A DNA stretch of 64,000 bases, from positions 3,586,501 through 3,650,500 of the forward strand of contig NZ_CP155618.1 in the NCBI RefSeq assembly GCF_031128465.2, in the 5' to 3' direction. Below are positions 40,046 to 49,173 of the stretch, piece after piece; the first letter of the stretch is position 1; the number at the start of each line of letters is the position of its first letter. The position numbers were made by a program, and so were the translations under genes. Origin of the DNA: Mariniflexile litorale (lineage in GTDB: Bacteria; Bacteroidota; Bacteroidia; Flavobacteriales; Flavobacteriaceae). Under the pieces are notes generated by a model. The model worked only from the letters and a program-made list of their open reading frames with translations, was not told where the DNA came from and searched no databases.

Positions 40046-42715
40046 TTAACGAATAATTATTTTTGTAGATAAAACACTAGATTCAGATTTAATAACAATA
40101 AAAAAAACACCTTTATTCTTAAGGGAAACTTTTAAACTATTCTTTATATTATTTTCATATACTAATTGACCAGATATATTATAAATATTGACCTCTCCTT
40201 TACCTTCATATTTTATAAAAAAATCTTCATTTATTTTAGAAGGATTAGGATAAACTATAAATTTGTTTCTAGCTAATTCTAAGTCATCAATACTTAAAGA
40301 TTGTTCTTGTAATACAATTGTTTTTATTAAATTATCTTCAGTTAAAATAGCAGATCCCGTCGCTTCGTAAAAGCCAACCTCTTTAATTACATAATTGTAT
40401 GTACCAATAGTAAAGTTGTTAATTTGAATTTCCCCATTAGTATTTGTTATATAATCTAAACCATTAAAATTCACAGATACACCATTTAACGGGTTTATAC
40501 CATTTGTAACTAAAATAGTGAAATCAAACATAGTTATTTCCTGTTCTAAAACAAAGTCATTATATATAGAGTTTTCAGTCAAATTATTTAATTCTATAAT
40601 TCCTGTATTATTTGTATAACCATTTAAATAAGTGCTAACTTTACCAGACCAACCACCTGTTAAAGAAGTGGAATAATTTCCATTAACATCAGTTAATACT
40701 GATGTAGGAAACCCTAAAACAGAAACATTTGCTAGTGGATTTCCTTGAGTATCTGTAACAATTCCACTTACCGTATAATCTGCAGATTTTACTAAACGAA
40801 AGCCAGTTGAATTCATATATTGTTCACCAGAAAGTCTAAACCTTGTTTTATTTCTAAAATATGGAGGAGCATCTAAACGAAAATCTCTACCTCTTGTTAC
40901 ATGCCCAAAATTATTATAAACAGTATTTATTGGATTAATGGTGGGGCTATTTGCATAGTAGTTTGGGTTATAATAATCTTCACATATTTCCGAAACATTA
41001 CCCGACATATCATAAATACCTAATTCGTTTGGTAATTTTGTACCAACTGAAGCGGTTGAAGCACTTGATTTAACAGCTACATCATCAACATTATTACTGC
41101 CACTATAGGCATAACTCAAACTTTTATTACCTCCTAATGCCGCATATTCCCATTCGGCCTCTGTTGGCACACGGTAATTCCCTAACCATTCACCATACAG
41201 CTTTGTACCTGTATAATACATCCATCGAATGGGATGATTTGCATAATTGGCATCCAGTTCAAAAGATGTACCGTTCCAAATAATTGGTGAGTCAAAATTA
41301 GGTTCATAATCAATATTTGCTCGGGTACTTAAATCTCTTGTGGCATCAAAAATTTGACATAGTGCTTGTTTCCCTTTATAGGATGCTCTTCTATAACTAA
41401 AGGCTTTATTTCGATGAACCCGAAAATCGGTAGGTTCAATTACAATATCATCAAGTATACTATTTAAAAAGGCTACATATTGGGTATTCGTTACTTCGTA
41501 TGTCCCTATTTTGTAATCACTTAATGTAATCGGATGTGCGGGGTTTTCGTTCGATATGTCCATATAAAGCGGATCTCCGTTAATTAAAACACCTATTTGA
41601 ATTTGAGAATGTTCAGATTGCCCCATGGTAAATGTGCCACCTTCAACATTAATCATTTCGGGTTGGTCAATAGGTCTGTTTTTCCAACAAGTAAAAGACC
41701 AGATATTGGATGTTGTTTCGTGCCCAAAATTATCTTTTGCAACTACTTTCCAATAAATTTCATCATAAGTGTTAAACGTATGTAAAAATGTTGTTTTAGA
41801 AATATTTGAGGCAATTAATGTTTGTGGGTTACTATTTGCATCTGCATAAACATCATACAGAATGGGCTCATCATCCGCATCTGTACTTACACTCCAAGAG
41901 AAATTAACCTGAAACCCTCTATTGGTAGCGTTATCTTGAGGAGTAGATAAAGAGAATGCTGTAGGGGCATCATTTTGATAATTTTCTACTGTAAACGATG
42001 CGGTATTAGAACTAACAGACGCATTGGCACCTTCATAACCATCTATTGCTTGTATATACCAAATGTAGGAGGTATAATCTTTTAGAGTTGTTGAAATGGT
42101 ATATGAAGTTTCTGTAGTTTCTGTTAAAAGGCTAAAATTACTTCCAGGATGGTCTTCTTTAAAAAATACACGATAGGTTATTGGGTCATTATCGGCATCT
42201 ATACTTTCAGACCATGACAAAGTAGGTTTTGCATTTACATCTGTTAAGCCATTTACAGGTGATAATAAATGTGGTGTTGTAGGCAACGTATTTTCTCTAA
42301 TGGTTGTAAATGAAAATGTATCACTAATAGATAAAACACCATTTGTGTTTTTTGCAACAACTTTCCAATAATACGTGGTTTTATAATTTAAGGTTATCTG
42401 TTTAAAAAAAATACTTGTAGGTATTGTATTAACACCATCTATTATTCCTCCTTGAAGAATATAAGTATCAGTATCAATTTCTCCATTTGTACTTGGAGTT
42501 AAATCACTGTAATATAAAATAGGGTTGGAATTCGTACCAAAGTACAAATCATAACTCACATTACCTCCTAATATATTTGTATCTTCAATCCATTCTAAAT
42601 AAATTTGGTCAACCACTAAAAAATTAGCATTATCAGTAGGGGAATTTAATGTTACTTGTGAGAAACTGAAAATAGAATAAAGTGTAAAGAAAATAAAGAT
42701 TAGTTTTTCTTTCAT
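40046..42715 (-). CDS. T9SS-secreted surface protein with SUMF1-like domain
   Basis: The 889-residue protein has a signal peptide (ends SFSQ) and about three fibronectin-III-like domains (residues 25-345). A sulfatase-modifying-factor/FGE-like domain spans about 350-650 (VEGGTFTMGQ, YKIGTYEVTNTQYVAFLN, RVPTEAEWEYAALGG, GNVSEICEDYY, NSTGFRLVK). Two carboxypeptidase-regulatory-like beta domains follow, then a type IX sorting tail (KFIVYPNPS...IIIR). It is exported and probably surface-attached. The FGE-type domain here is more likely a lectin or structural fold than a sulfatase activator. No sulfatase lies nearby. Confidence 0.88.
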   Translation of the reverse strand: MKEKLIFIFFTLYSIFSFSQVTLNSPTDNANFLVVDQIYLEWIEDTNILGGNVSYDLYFGTNSNPILYYSDLTPSTNGEIDTDTYILQGGIIDGVNTIPTSIFFKQITLNYKTTYYWKVVAKNTNGVLSISDTFSFTTIRENTLPTTPHLLSPVNGLTDVNAKPTLSWSESIDADNDPITYRVFFKEDHPGSNFSLLTETTETSYTISTTLKDYTSYIWYIQAIDGYEGANASVSSNTASFTVENYQNDAPTAFSLSTPQDNATNRGFQVNFSWSVSTDADDEPILYDVYADANSNPQTLIASNISKTTFLHTFNTYDEIYWKVVAKDNFGHETTSNIWSFTCWKNRPIDQPEMINVEGGTFTMGQSEHSQIQIGVLINGDPLYMDISNENPAHPITLSDYKIGTYEVTNTQYVAFLNSILDDIVIEPTDFRVHRNKAFSYRRASYKGKQALCQIFDATRDLSTRANIDYEPNFDSPIIWNGTSFELDANYANHPIRWMYYTGTKLYGEWLGNYRVPTEAEWEYAALGGNKSLSYAYSGSNNVDDVAVKSSASTASVGTKLPNELGIYDMSGNVSEICEDYYNPNYYANSPTINPINTVYNNFGHVTRGRDFRLDAPPYFRNKTRFRLSGEQYMNSTGFRLVKSADYTVSGIVTDTQGNPLANVSVLGFPTSVLTDVNGNYSTSLTGGWSGKVSTYLNGYTNNTGIIELNNLTENSIYNDFVLEQEITMFDFTILVTNGINPLNGVSVNFNGLDYITNTNGEIQINNFTIGTYNYVIKEVGFYEATGSAILTEDNLIKTIVLQEQSLSIDDLELARNKFIVYPNPSKINEDFFIKYEGKGEVNIYNISGQLVYENNIKNSLKVSLKNKGVFFIVIKSESSVLSTKIIIR

Positions 42716-42893
42716 AAGACTATGTATAATTTATTTTATTTAGATGGTATAAGCCATAAATGGTTGCGTTCTTTTTTTGTAAAATTACAAAACTATAGAA
42801 TTTTTAATTATTTTAAAAAGTTCTGCAAAGATCTCTAATTCTTATATAGGGATAGGAATAATGACAATTATTAGTCACTTTTATAAAACTAAA
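42716..42893. other. Left border of the cassette array, no gene
   Basis: This AT-rich segment separates the divergent T9SS protein gene from the first X repeat. It may hold the promoter of the minus-strand gene. No integrase gene or attI-like site was recognised. Confidence 0.5.
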
Positions 42894-43063
42894 ATCAAGC
42901 AAATTATTTTTCATTTAGTAGTTTTTCTAAATATTCCATTTTATCTAGTTTAGATTTAATAACCAAGCGCTTTAAGTCATTGGATACCTAATTAAAAAGT
43001 AATATATTGCATACATAAACGATATAATTGCAATAAGATTAATTTATTGTGGTTATACCTATC
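42894..43063 (+). repeat. X repeat, copy A
   Basis: This 170-bp copy shares CAAGCGCTTTAAGTCATTGG and AACGATATAATTGCAA with five other copies and ends exactly at the GTT core (43064) of cassette 1. On the minus strand it keeps a 27-codon open end, VSNDLKRLVIKSKLDKMEYL and then EKLLNEK with a stop, which looks like the fossil 3' end of a gene. Confidence 0.85.
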
Positions 43064-43138
43064 GTTAGCGGGCATTGCAAAAACGCTGAATAAAAATTAT
43101 AATTAATTAAATGAGTGGCCATTACAAATCTGTCAAAA

Positions 43139-43714
43139 ATGAAACCCATAAAAATTTTATTCGCTCATAGTGGTGGTGGACAAGGTAGCGTAGGACAAGG
43201 AAGTTTTGATTTAGTAACGTACTTAAAAAATGAATTGGGAAACGAATTTGAAATTCTTTACCCGATAATTGATGACCCAGAAGCTCCAACTTATCAAATG
43301 TGGAAAAATCTTTTCACAAAAGAGTTTAAGAAAGCTAGCCAACCTACAATCCTTATTGGGCATTCATTGGGAGCTTCAATGCTGCTTAAATTCATTTCAG
43401 AAGAAAAACCAAATGTTTTGATTTCAACGCTGTATTTAGTTGCCACGCCATTGTGGGGAAAAGACGGTTGGGATGTGGACGAATTTGTACTCAAGGATAA
43501 TTTTAAAAATGAACTCAAGCAAGTTAATAAGATTTTTCTCTATCAATGTAAAGACGATTCAATTGTTCCTTTCAAACATCTGAATTTCTACAAAAAATCT
43601 TTTCCAAAGGCCACCATAAAAGTTTTGAATGGGACAGACCACGCATTTGCAAACGGACTACCTGAATTGGTTGATGACATATTACTATGCAACAAGACAA
43701 CGAAAAAATTATAA
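43139..43714 (+). CDS. Cassette 1: alpha/beta hydrolase
   Basis: The 191-residue product from ATG 43139 is a small serine hydrolase. It has FAHSGGGQGS near the N-terminus, the nucleophile motif IGHSLGAS near 80, CKDDSIVPF with the likely acid, and TDHAF with the likely His. Size and motifs recall RBBP9/YdeN-type hydrolases. Its substrate is unknown. The unit starts at GTTAGCGGG (43064). The gene overlaps the following acetyltransferase by 28 bp, so the pair is coupled. Confidence 0.78.
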   Translation: MKPIKILFAHSGGGQGSVGQGSFDLVTYLKNELGNEFEILYPIIDDPEAPTYQMWKNLFTKEFKKASQPTILIGHSLGASMLLKFISEEKPNVLISTLYLVATPLWGKDGWDVDEFVLKDNFKNELKQVNKIFLYQCKDDSIVPFKHLNFYKKSFPKATIKVLNGTDHAFANGLPELVDDILLCNKTTKKL

Positions 43715-44211
43715 ATACAACAATGGATGATTTTCCAGCAGTTCTTTGGCTTTTTGAGGAAGCCATGAAATTGCAGGGACAAAATGGCTATAAAGTTTGG
43801 AAAACACTTGATAAAGCAGGTTTGGTGAATGACATTCAACACAATCTTCAATATAAAATAGTGAGCAGAAATGACATTCTTTGTGTTTTCAGCGTTCAAC
43901 TAAACGACCCGCTAATATGGCACAATCGTGACCAGAATGACGCAATATATTTACATAGAATAGTTGTTAACCCAAATCATAAGGGGCAAAAGCAGTTTGA
44001 AAAAGTCATGAATTGGGCAATAAAATATGCTCGGCAACATAATTTAAAATTTATAAGAATGGACACTTGGGCTGATAATGGTAAAATAATTGACTATTAC
44101 CAATCATTTGGGTTTAGGTTTATTGAAAATTACAGGACAACAAATGCCCCGGAACTTCCCATTCAAAACCGTAATTTGAATGTGGCTTTAATGGAGATAA
44201 CAATACCATAA
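43687..44211 (+). CDS. Cassette 1: GNAT acetyltransferase
   Basis: The 174-residue protein has the GNAT core: substrate strand, YLHRIVVNPNHKGQKQFEKVM (acetyl-CoA loop, slightly degenerate at Q/R-x-x-G-x-G/A) and YYQSFGFRFIENY. It transfers an acetyl group to an unknown small molecule or protein. ATG 43687 was used; ATG 43723 is possible and would remove the overlap. The end of the unit is the core ACCCGCTAAC at 44224, the perfect complement of the unit's own start. Confidence 0.82.
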   Translation: MQQDNEKIINTTMDDFPAVLWLFEEAMKLQGQNGYKVWKTLDKAGLVNDIQHNLQYKIVSRNDILCVFSVQLNDPLIWHNRDQNDAIYLHRIVVNPNHKGQKQFEKVMNWAIKYARQHNLKFIRMDTWADNGKIIDYYQSFGFRFIENYRTTNAPELPIQNRNLNVALMEITIP

Positions 44212-44223
44212 AAGTAAACAACG

Positions 44224-44533
44224 ACCCGCTAACAATGTATATGAAAAATGGGCGAAATAGGAGTGAATTCAAAGCTTTTGGTTCGTATCAAATTTTGTGA
44301 TTAACCGAAAAATTTGCACTTTGAAACTGTCTACTTTTCATATACCAATGGCTATAATTAATACGGGTATTGGTGCTTAATCCAAAGTTTAGAGCTTTTA
44401 ACAAAGTCCGCCAAATCTTTTGATTTGGCTTTAGAACAAAAAAGATAAAACAAAATAAAAAGTTTTGGCTAAGTGCTTAATCGGAAATTCAGTAATTTTA
44501 ATTCCCGTAATAATCATAGCCGAGCCGTTAGGC
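44224..44533 (+). repeat. Compound attC-like site 1
   Basis: The left core CCCGCTAAC complements the start of cassette 1 (GTTAGCGGG). A first hairpin pairs GTATATGAAAA with TTTTCATATAC (ending about 44345). A second hairpin starts at GGCTATAATTAATACGG (about 44350) and pairs with CCGTAATAATCATAGCC (about 44505-44522) before GTTAGGC at 44527. Two sites have fused with loss of the cores between them. Confidence 0.75.
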
Positions 44534-44538
44534 GCAAA

Positions 44539-45105
44539 ATGAACGAAATCAGAAAATTTATTGATAATATATCTCCAATGAACGATTCTGATTGGGAATT
44601 TTTCTCTTTGAAACTACAAAAAGTGGAGCTTGAAAAAAACACTACAATATTAGAAATTGGTAAAACTGAAAATTATTTATCCTTTATTTCAAAAGGAATA
44701 ATCCGACTTTATATTCCTAGAGAAGAATCTGATTTAACTTTTGGCTTTTTATTTGACAATGAATTTGTTACTGCTTATGAATCTTTTCTAACACAAAGTC
44801 CATCCGAATATCAAATTGAAACATTGACAGAAACAATCTTGTGGAAAATTTCGAACAAAGATTTACAAGAAGTCTATGAAAGAACAAGTAACGGAAATAT
44901 TATTGGACGGAAGATGGCTGAAAATATGTTTCTAATAAAATCGAAAAGAGAACTTTCCTTATTAAATAAAACAGCCGAAGAACGATATTTGGACTTATTC
45001 TCTGACAGACCAAAATTATTACAACAAATTCCTTTAAAATATATTGCCTCATATATTGGGATTACTCCACAAGCCTTGAGTAGAATAAGAAAACGCATTA
45101 ATTAA
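44539..45105 (+). CDS. Cassette 2: Crp/Fnr-family regulator
   Basis: From ATG 44539, six bases after the core GTTAGGC, the 188-residue protein shows a cNMP-like beta-roll (ISKGIIRLYIPREESDLTFGFLF) and an HTH ending YIASYIGITPQALSRIRKRI. The frame is open further upstream (44473), but that part lies inside the attC-like hairpin and is not expected to be translated. It probably regulates the DoxX-type gene 62 bp downstream. Confidence 0.88.
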   Translation: MNEIRKFIDNISPMNDSDWEFFSLKLQKVELEKNTTILEIGKTENYLSFISKGIIRLYIPREESDLTFGFLFDNEFVTAYESFLTQSPSEYQIETLTETILWKISNKDLQEVYERTSNGNIIGRKMAENMFLIKSKRELSLLNKTAEERYLDLFSDRPKLLQQIPLKYIASYIGITPQALSRIRKRIN

Positions 45106-45167
45106 CTTGGGTTCATTCTTTTTATTTATTCTTTTCTAACCTTTGTATTGCAATAATTTAGAAAAAT

Positions 45168-45620
45168 ATGAAACCATTAATTATACTTTTATTAACTTTT
45201 ATAATATGTCTTTTTGTAATTAAGTTCACAAGGAAAGAATATGATTTTGCATTATCTGCAAGGGTTGCAATGTCTATGATGCTAGTATTTACAGCAATTG
45301 GACATTTTGTCTTTACAAAAGGAATGTCAATGATGATACCTCGATTTATTCCTTTTAAAGAAAGTTTTGTTCACTTAACAGGAATCTTTGAGATTTTACT
45401 TGTAATAGGTCTTTTAATTCCTAAATTAAAAGTTATATCTGGATGGACATTAATTATTTTCCTTCTTTTAATGTTACCTGCAAATATTTATGCTTCTATA
45501 AATAATGTGAATTACCAAAAAGGAACGTTTGATGGAAATGGTCTTGCCTATTTATGGTTTCGAATCCCATTACAAATTCTGTTTATTATTTGGACTTATA
45601 TTAGCACAATCCGAATTTAA
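45168..45620 (+). CDS. Cassette 2: DoxX-like membrane protein
   Basis: The 150-residue protein has four membrane helices and motifs of DoxX-type proteins: FTAIGHFVFTKGM, HLTGIFEILLVIGLLIPK and LPANIYASINNV. It lies in the inner membrane, and relatives are linked to thiosulfate or redox functions without firm evidence. It is the second gene of a regulator-plus-target cassette that ends at GGCTAAC (45635). Confidence 0.8.
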   Translation: MKPLIILLLTFIICLFVIKFTRKEYDFALSARVAMSMMLVFTAIGHFVFTKGMSMMIPRFIPFKESFVHLTGIFEILLVIGLLIPKLKVISGWTLIIFLLLMLPANIYASINNVNYQKGTFDGNGLAYLWFRIPLQILFIIWTYISTIRI

Positions 45621-45634
45621 TGAAGAAAGCCAGT

Positions 45635-45777
45635 GGCTAACAATGTATAAAAATTATGCGTAGTTTTATGCTTAATAAAAAGTTAGTGCTTTTTGCTAGC
45701 TTCTGATTTTCCTTCGGAAAATCGCCGCTCACAAACCTGCACTATTATTATACGAATATTATACGAACCGTTGTATC
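45635..45777 (+). repeat. attC-like site 2
   Basis: The left core GGCTAAC differs by one base from the complement of its cassette start (GTTAGGC). The apex is a hairpin ATTTTCC-TTCG-GAAAAT (about 45708-45723). The right arm ends at GTTGTATC (45770). The left arm ACAATGTATAAAA pairs roughly with the ATACGAACCGTT side. Confidence 0.75.
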
Positions 45778-45790
45778 TAATTAAAATATA

Positions 45791-46298
45791 CTGAACAAAC
45801 TTATTTACATATTGATTTTTGGAGTTTTTTTTAGTTGTTCTGACAAACCTAAAAAACTTGAAATAGACAGAATGAAAATAGACGTAGAAATCTATCTAGA
45901 ATTTGCTGATGGAGGTTATGCTATTTCTTGGAATGATAAACTCTGTCCTGAATTCAAATCAGATTGGAATTACTTGCAAAAAAGACCTTACGAACTTTAC
46001 TGTCTTATATTAAATAAAGAAAAAGACACTTTAGGTTATTACAGAGGATTAAGCAGTCCTAGACAATATTACTTACTTCCAAATACCAAAAAGTACAGAT
46101 TCAATCATTGATTTAGAATTCTCTATAGGAATAAACCACTTTTCTGAATTTCTCTATGGACAATCAAGGGATTATATAGAAAAATTCCATGAGAATTTTA
46201 AAGACCAAATTAAATTTGAATCAATAAGAATTGATTTGAAATCAAACCGAGTAATAAATAAAGAAATAGAGTTAATTAATGCCAAAATATACAAATGA
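45791..46298 (+). pseudogene. Cassette 3: lipoprotein gene with apparent frameshift
   Basis: The first part (to 46111) encodes a short lipoprotein signal (LIYILIFGVFFSCSDKP) and a charged domain. Its start is unclear: TTG 45812 or a non-standard CTG 45791. Coding-like sequence continues in another frame (IDLEFSIGINHFSEFLYGQ, then a Lys-rich end) to TGA 46296-46298, which overlaps the next ATG by four bases. A one-base shift near 46085-46110 best explains this; a sequencing error cannot be excluded. The family is unknown. Confidence 0.6.
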
Positions 46299-46672
46299 AA
46301 AAAATCTTATTTACAATATTATTAATGTTTGCAGTCTTTAATCTATCAGCTCAAAATTCGGAAACGATTGTTGGAAAATGGGTTTTTACTAAAGCACTTA
46401 ATAAAGGTATCGATCAAGCTGGAATGGAATCCCTAAAAACACAAGTAATCGGAAAATGGAAATTCGAGTTTTTTGCTAATGGCAAATATGATACATTTAT
46501 GATGGGAGAAAAAACTAGTGGGAATTGGGTATTAAAAGATCAAACTCTTACTTTGAATGGAATTGAAGGTGACCCTCAAAAATTAAAAATATTAAAGTCA
46601 TCAAAAAACGAATTAGCTCTTAAACTTGGATTAGGAGAATTTTTATTGACAAGACTAACTGAATTAAACTAG
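46295..46672 (+). CDS. Cassette 3: small lipocalin-like exported protein
   Basis: The 125-residue protein has a signal peptide (ends LSAQ) and a pattern IVGKWVFTKAL...GKWKFEFFANGKYDTFMMGEKTSGNW...TLTLN. This fits lipocalin-like beta-barrel proteins common in Bacteroidota. It follows the lipoprotein frame with an ATGA overlap and ends at the left core AGGTACAAC. Confidence 0.68.
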   Translation: MKKILFTILLMFAVFNLSAQNSETIVGKWVFTKALNKGIDQAGMESLKTQVIGKWKFEFFANGKYDTFMMGEKTSGNWVLKDQTLTLNGIEGDPQKLKILKSSKNELALKLGLGEFLLTRLTELN

Positions 46673-46865
46673 GTACAACACCATATATAGCAAATAGGGC
46701 GATTAGTATTTAACCTAAATCTGGTGTTTATTTCAAAAGTCGCCAAATCTTTTGATTTAGCTTGATAATAAAAAAGATAAATTAAAATGCAATAGTTTGG
46801 CTTAGTACTTATTTAAAAATAAGTGTTTATTTTCTGCCCCAAATGCCATATATTTAACGTTGTAC
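46671..46865 (+). repeat. attC-like site 3
   Basis: AGGTACAAC (46671-46679) complements its cassette start GTTGTATCT except for one base. Inside, CGCCAAATCTTTTGATTTAGC and a distal TTTGGCTTAGTACTT make the central stems, related to parts of sites 1 and 6. The right core is GTTGTAC at 46859. The stop of the previous gene (TAG) lies in the left core. Confidence 0.75.
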
Positions 46866-46880
46866 ACAAAAACAAAAACA

Positions 46881-47390
46881 ATGAGAAAATTATTCGGAAT
46901 CTTACTATTTAGTCTTTCAACAATCATATGTTTTGGACAGGAAAGCATTGAAGTTGTTTACAATCAAGACTACTCGGTTAAATTGAATGGAGTATCAGTA
47001 AACAATGAAACCACTTACCAAGAGATTGTGGAAGCGCTTGGTGAGCCAGAAATTTATAAAGAGCACCCAACAGGGAAAATTAACTATCGATACCCAGATT
47101 TGGGTCTTGTCTTTCATACAGTGAATGGCAAACTACTGACCTTGGCGTTTAACTTTAATTGGGATGGGGACAAAAACTTTCCGAACAAAACTTTTGAAGG
47201 AGTACTAAAAATAGGCGAAACTGTAATAAATAAAGTAACGAGAGAGAGCATCATTAATGAATTAGTAAGCTTTGAAATTAAATGCATTATGCCTGGAATG
47301 TGCATGAACAATCCTAAAGAAATCAAGAACCCAATTCTCTTGGGCTTTAAGGATGATTTGATTACTCAACTAGCCATTGAATTTCATTGA
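46881..47390 (+). CDS. Cassette 4: exported protein of unknown function
   Basis: The 169-residue protein has a signal peptide (MRKLFGILLFSLSTIICFGQ). The mature part carries SVKLNGVSVNNETTYQEIVEALGEPE and YRYPDLGLVFHTVNGKLLTLAF, a beta-rich arrangement seen in DUF7738-type proteins, recalled without certainty. ATG 46881 gives the signal peptide directly. An in-frame TTG inside the GTT core (46860) is unlikely to be used. Confidence 0.68.
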   Translation: MRKLFGILLFSLSTIICFGQESIEVVYNQDYSVKLNGVSVNNETTYQEIVEALGEPEIYKEHPTGKINYRYPDLGLVFHTVNGKLLTLAFNFNWDGDKNFPNKTFEGVLKIGETVINKVTRESIINELVSFEIKCIMPGMCMNNPKEIKNPILLGFKDDLITQLAIEFH

Positions 47391-47400
47391 AAATAAAACA

Positions 47401-47587
47401 GTTGCCAACCCCGTATCCTATGAAAGGCACTAGCCTAGTTCTCCAAAGCCAGTTTTTATCTGGAAAGGTCTGTGCCGAGACACGCCACAGCTCATATACA
47501 AAAACGTAGGCAACCTAATTAAAAAGTTGCATACATAAACGATATAATTGCAATTAGATTAATTTATTGTGGTTATACCTATCGTTG
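47401..47587 (+). repeat. attC-like site 4 fused to X repeat copy B
   Basis: The left core GTTGCCAAC (47401) is met by CGTAGGCAAC at 47505-47514, one base off its own full complement, where a normal site would end. The sequence then runs straight into a truncated X repeat (47513-47583) and reaches GTTGGAC at 47584. Unlike most units, the left core does not match the cassette's own start GTTGTACAC, so this site looks rearranged. Confidence 0.65.
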
Positions 47588-47593
47588 GACGTA

Positions 47594-48196
47594 ATGTTGA
47601 ATCCAAGCTCGAATATGACAGAATTACTAACACGAAATATATTAAACCATATTACTCTTTCAAAAAAAGAGCTAGATAGTTTTTGCAGCTTATTTAACCA
47701 AAAAGAAGTTAGAAAAAAACATTTCCTCATGCGAGAAGGAGAGATTTGTAAGTTTGAGGGCTTTGTTACCAAAGGACTTTTCAGAGTATATCACATAGAC
47801 AATAATGGTTTTGAACAAGTACTCTATTTTGCTCAAGAAAATTGGTGGATTACTGATATAGATAGTTTTACCAATGAAAAACCATCACAACTTTATATTC
47901 AAGCATTGGAGGATAGTGAAGTATTATTAATTTCAAAAAAAAATAAAGAGTTTGCTTATAATAACATTCCCAAAATTGAGAAACTGTTCAGAATCATGAC
48001 TCAAAAAACTCATATCGCATTGCAACGAAGAATGATAGATAATTTAAGTAAAACAGCAGAGCAACGTTATATAGGTTTTATTGAAAAATATCCTAAACTC
48101 TTTCAACGATTAACAAACTTACAGATTGCCGCATATTTGGGCATAAGCCACGAGTTTTTGAGTAAAATTAGACGGAAAATCGCTAGTAAAAAATAG
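47594..48196 (+). CDS. Cassette 5: Crp/Fnr-family regulator
   Basis: The 200-residue protein (193 if ATG 47615 is used) has a cNMP-like domain (FVTKGLFRVYHIDNNGFEQVLYF) and an HTH ending LQIAAYLGISHEFLSKIRRKI. It lies ten bases after the core GTTGGACGT. It precedes an exported metallo-beta-lactamase-fold gene and an NTF2-like gene in the same unit, which it may control. Confidence 0.85.
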   Translation: MLNPSSNMTELLTRNILNHITLSKKELDSFCSLFNQKEVRKKHFLMREGEICKFEGFVTKGLFRVYHIDNNGFEQVLYFAQENWWITDIDSFTNEKPSQLYIQALEDSEVLLISKKNKEFAYNNIPKIEKLFRIMTQKTHIALQRRMIDNLSKTAEQRYIGFIEKYPKLFQRLTNLQIAAYLGISHEFLSKIRRKIASKK

Positions 48197-48282
48197 TTGA
48201 AAATTCATTTATTGAACTTGTTCAATGTTTTGTGATAGGTATCCATCGCATCTTTGTACCCTCATTCAAAACAAGACAAAAA

Positions 48283-49173
48283 ATGAAATCGATTATTTCA
48301 ACAACATTATTCACAATTTTAATTTTATTCAAAATGAACGCACAAGAACAAAGTTTCAAAACAATTGAAACAAACAATTTTAAATTACAAGTTTACAACG
48401 CATCAGAAAACAGCTTTGGTGTGGCATCTATAATTATCTCAGGTAAAAACGATGCGGTATTGATAGATGCACAATTTACTTTGGCAGATGCCGAAAAGGT
48501 AGCACAAGAAATCAAAAACTCAGGAAAGAAATTAACCACGATTTATGTTTCACATGGTGACCCTGATTTTTATTTCGGATTAGAAGTATTCAAGAAATAT
48601 TTCCCAGAGGTTACGGCTTATGCATCGCCTGAAACAGTAGAACATATTAAGGCAACAGCTCAAAAAAAATTGGAAGTTTGGGGAGAAAGATTAGGCGATA
48701 AAATTACGTCCAATGTTATTTTGCCTCAGGTTCTTAAAGGAAATTTTATTGATTTAGAAGGCAAAAAATTGGAAATCATTGGGTTAGACGATTTCCCAAA
48801 AAGAACCTTTGTATGGATTCCTTCCATAAAAACAGCTTTAGGCGGAATTAATGTTTTTGGCACAACATTTAATGTATGGATGGCAGATGCACAAACAACA
48901 GAAGTACGTAATAATTGGATTTCAATCTTAAATACTATCAGTGATTTAAAACCTGAAATAGTAATTCCTGCACACGCAAATACAAATTCAGATTTTACTA
49001 TTGATGCTGTTAACCACACGAAGAATTATATTCAATTTTTTGAAGAAGCGTTAAAAAGTAATAAAACTTCTGAAGAATTAATAGCAACTATAAAATCAAA
49101 ATATCCAAATTTAACTTTTGAAACAGCCTTAATGTTAGGAGCAAAAGTGAACACAGGAGAAATGAAATGGTAA
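48283..49173 (+). CDS. Cassette 5: exported metallo-beta-lactamase-fold protein
   Basis: From ATG 48283 the 296-residue protein has a signal peptide (ends KMNAQ) and an MBL fold. The usual HxHxDH motif appears as VSHGDPDFYFG, with the first His position kept and the second replaced by Asp. Later ligands are less clear, although VIPAHANTN supplies a His. Metal binding may thus be altered. The substrate is unknown. It overlaps the next gene by seven bases. Confidence 0.78.
   Translation: MKSIISTTLFTILILFKMNAQEQSFKTIETNNFKLQVYNASENSFGVASIIISGKNDAVLIDAQFTLADAEKVAQEIKNSGKKLTTIYVSHGDPDFYFGLEVFKKYFPEVTAYASPETVEHIKATAQKKLEVWGERLGDKITSNVILPQVLKGNFIDLEGKKLEIIGLDDFPKRTFVWIPSIKTALGGINVFGTTFNVWMADAQTTEVRNNWISILNTISDLKPEIVIPAHANTNSDFTIDAVNHTKNYIQFFEEALKSNKTSEELIATIKSKYPNLTFETALMLGAKVNTGEMKW

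Noticed and set aside
44473-44538. In-frame 5' extension of the cassette 2 Crp-type gene
   Set aside because: The extension is entirely inside the attC-like hairpin and its residues do not fit a Crp N-terminus; ATG 44539 follows the GTT core at normal spacing.
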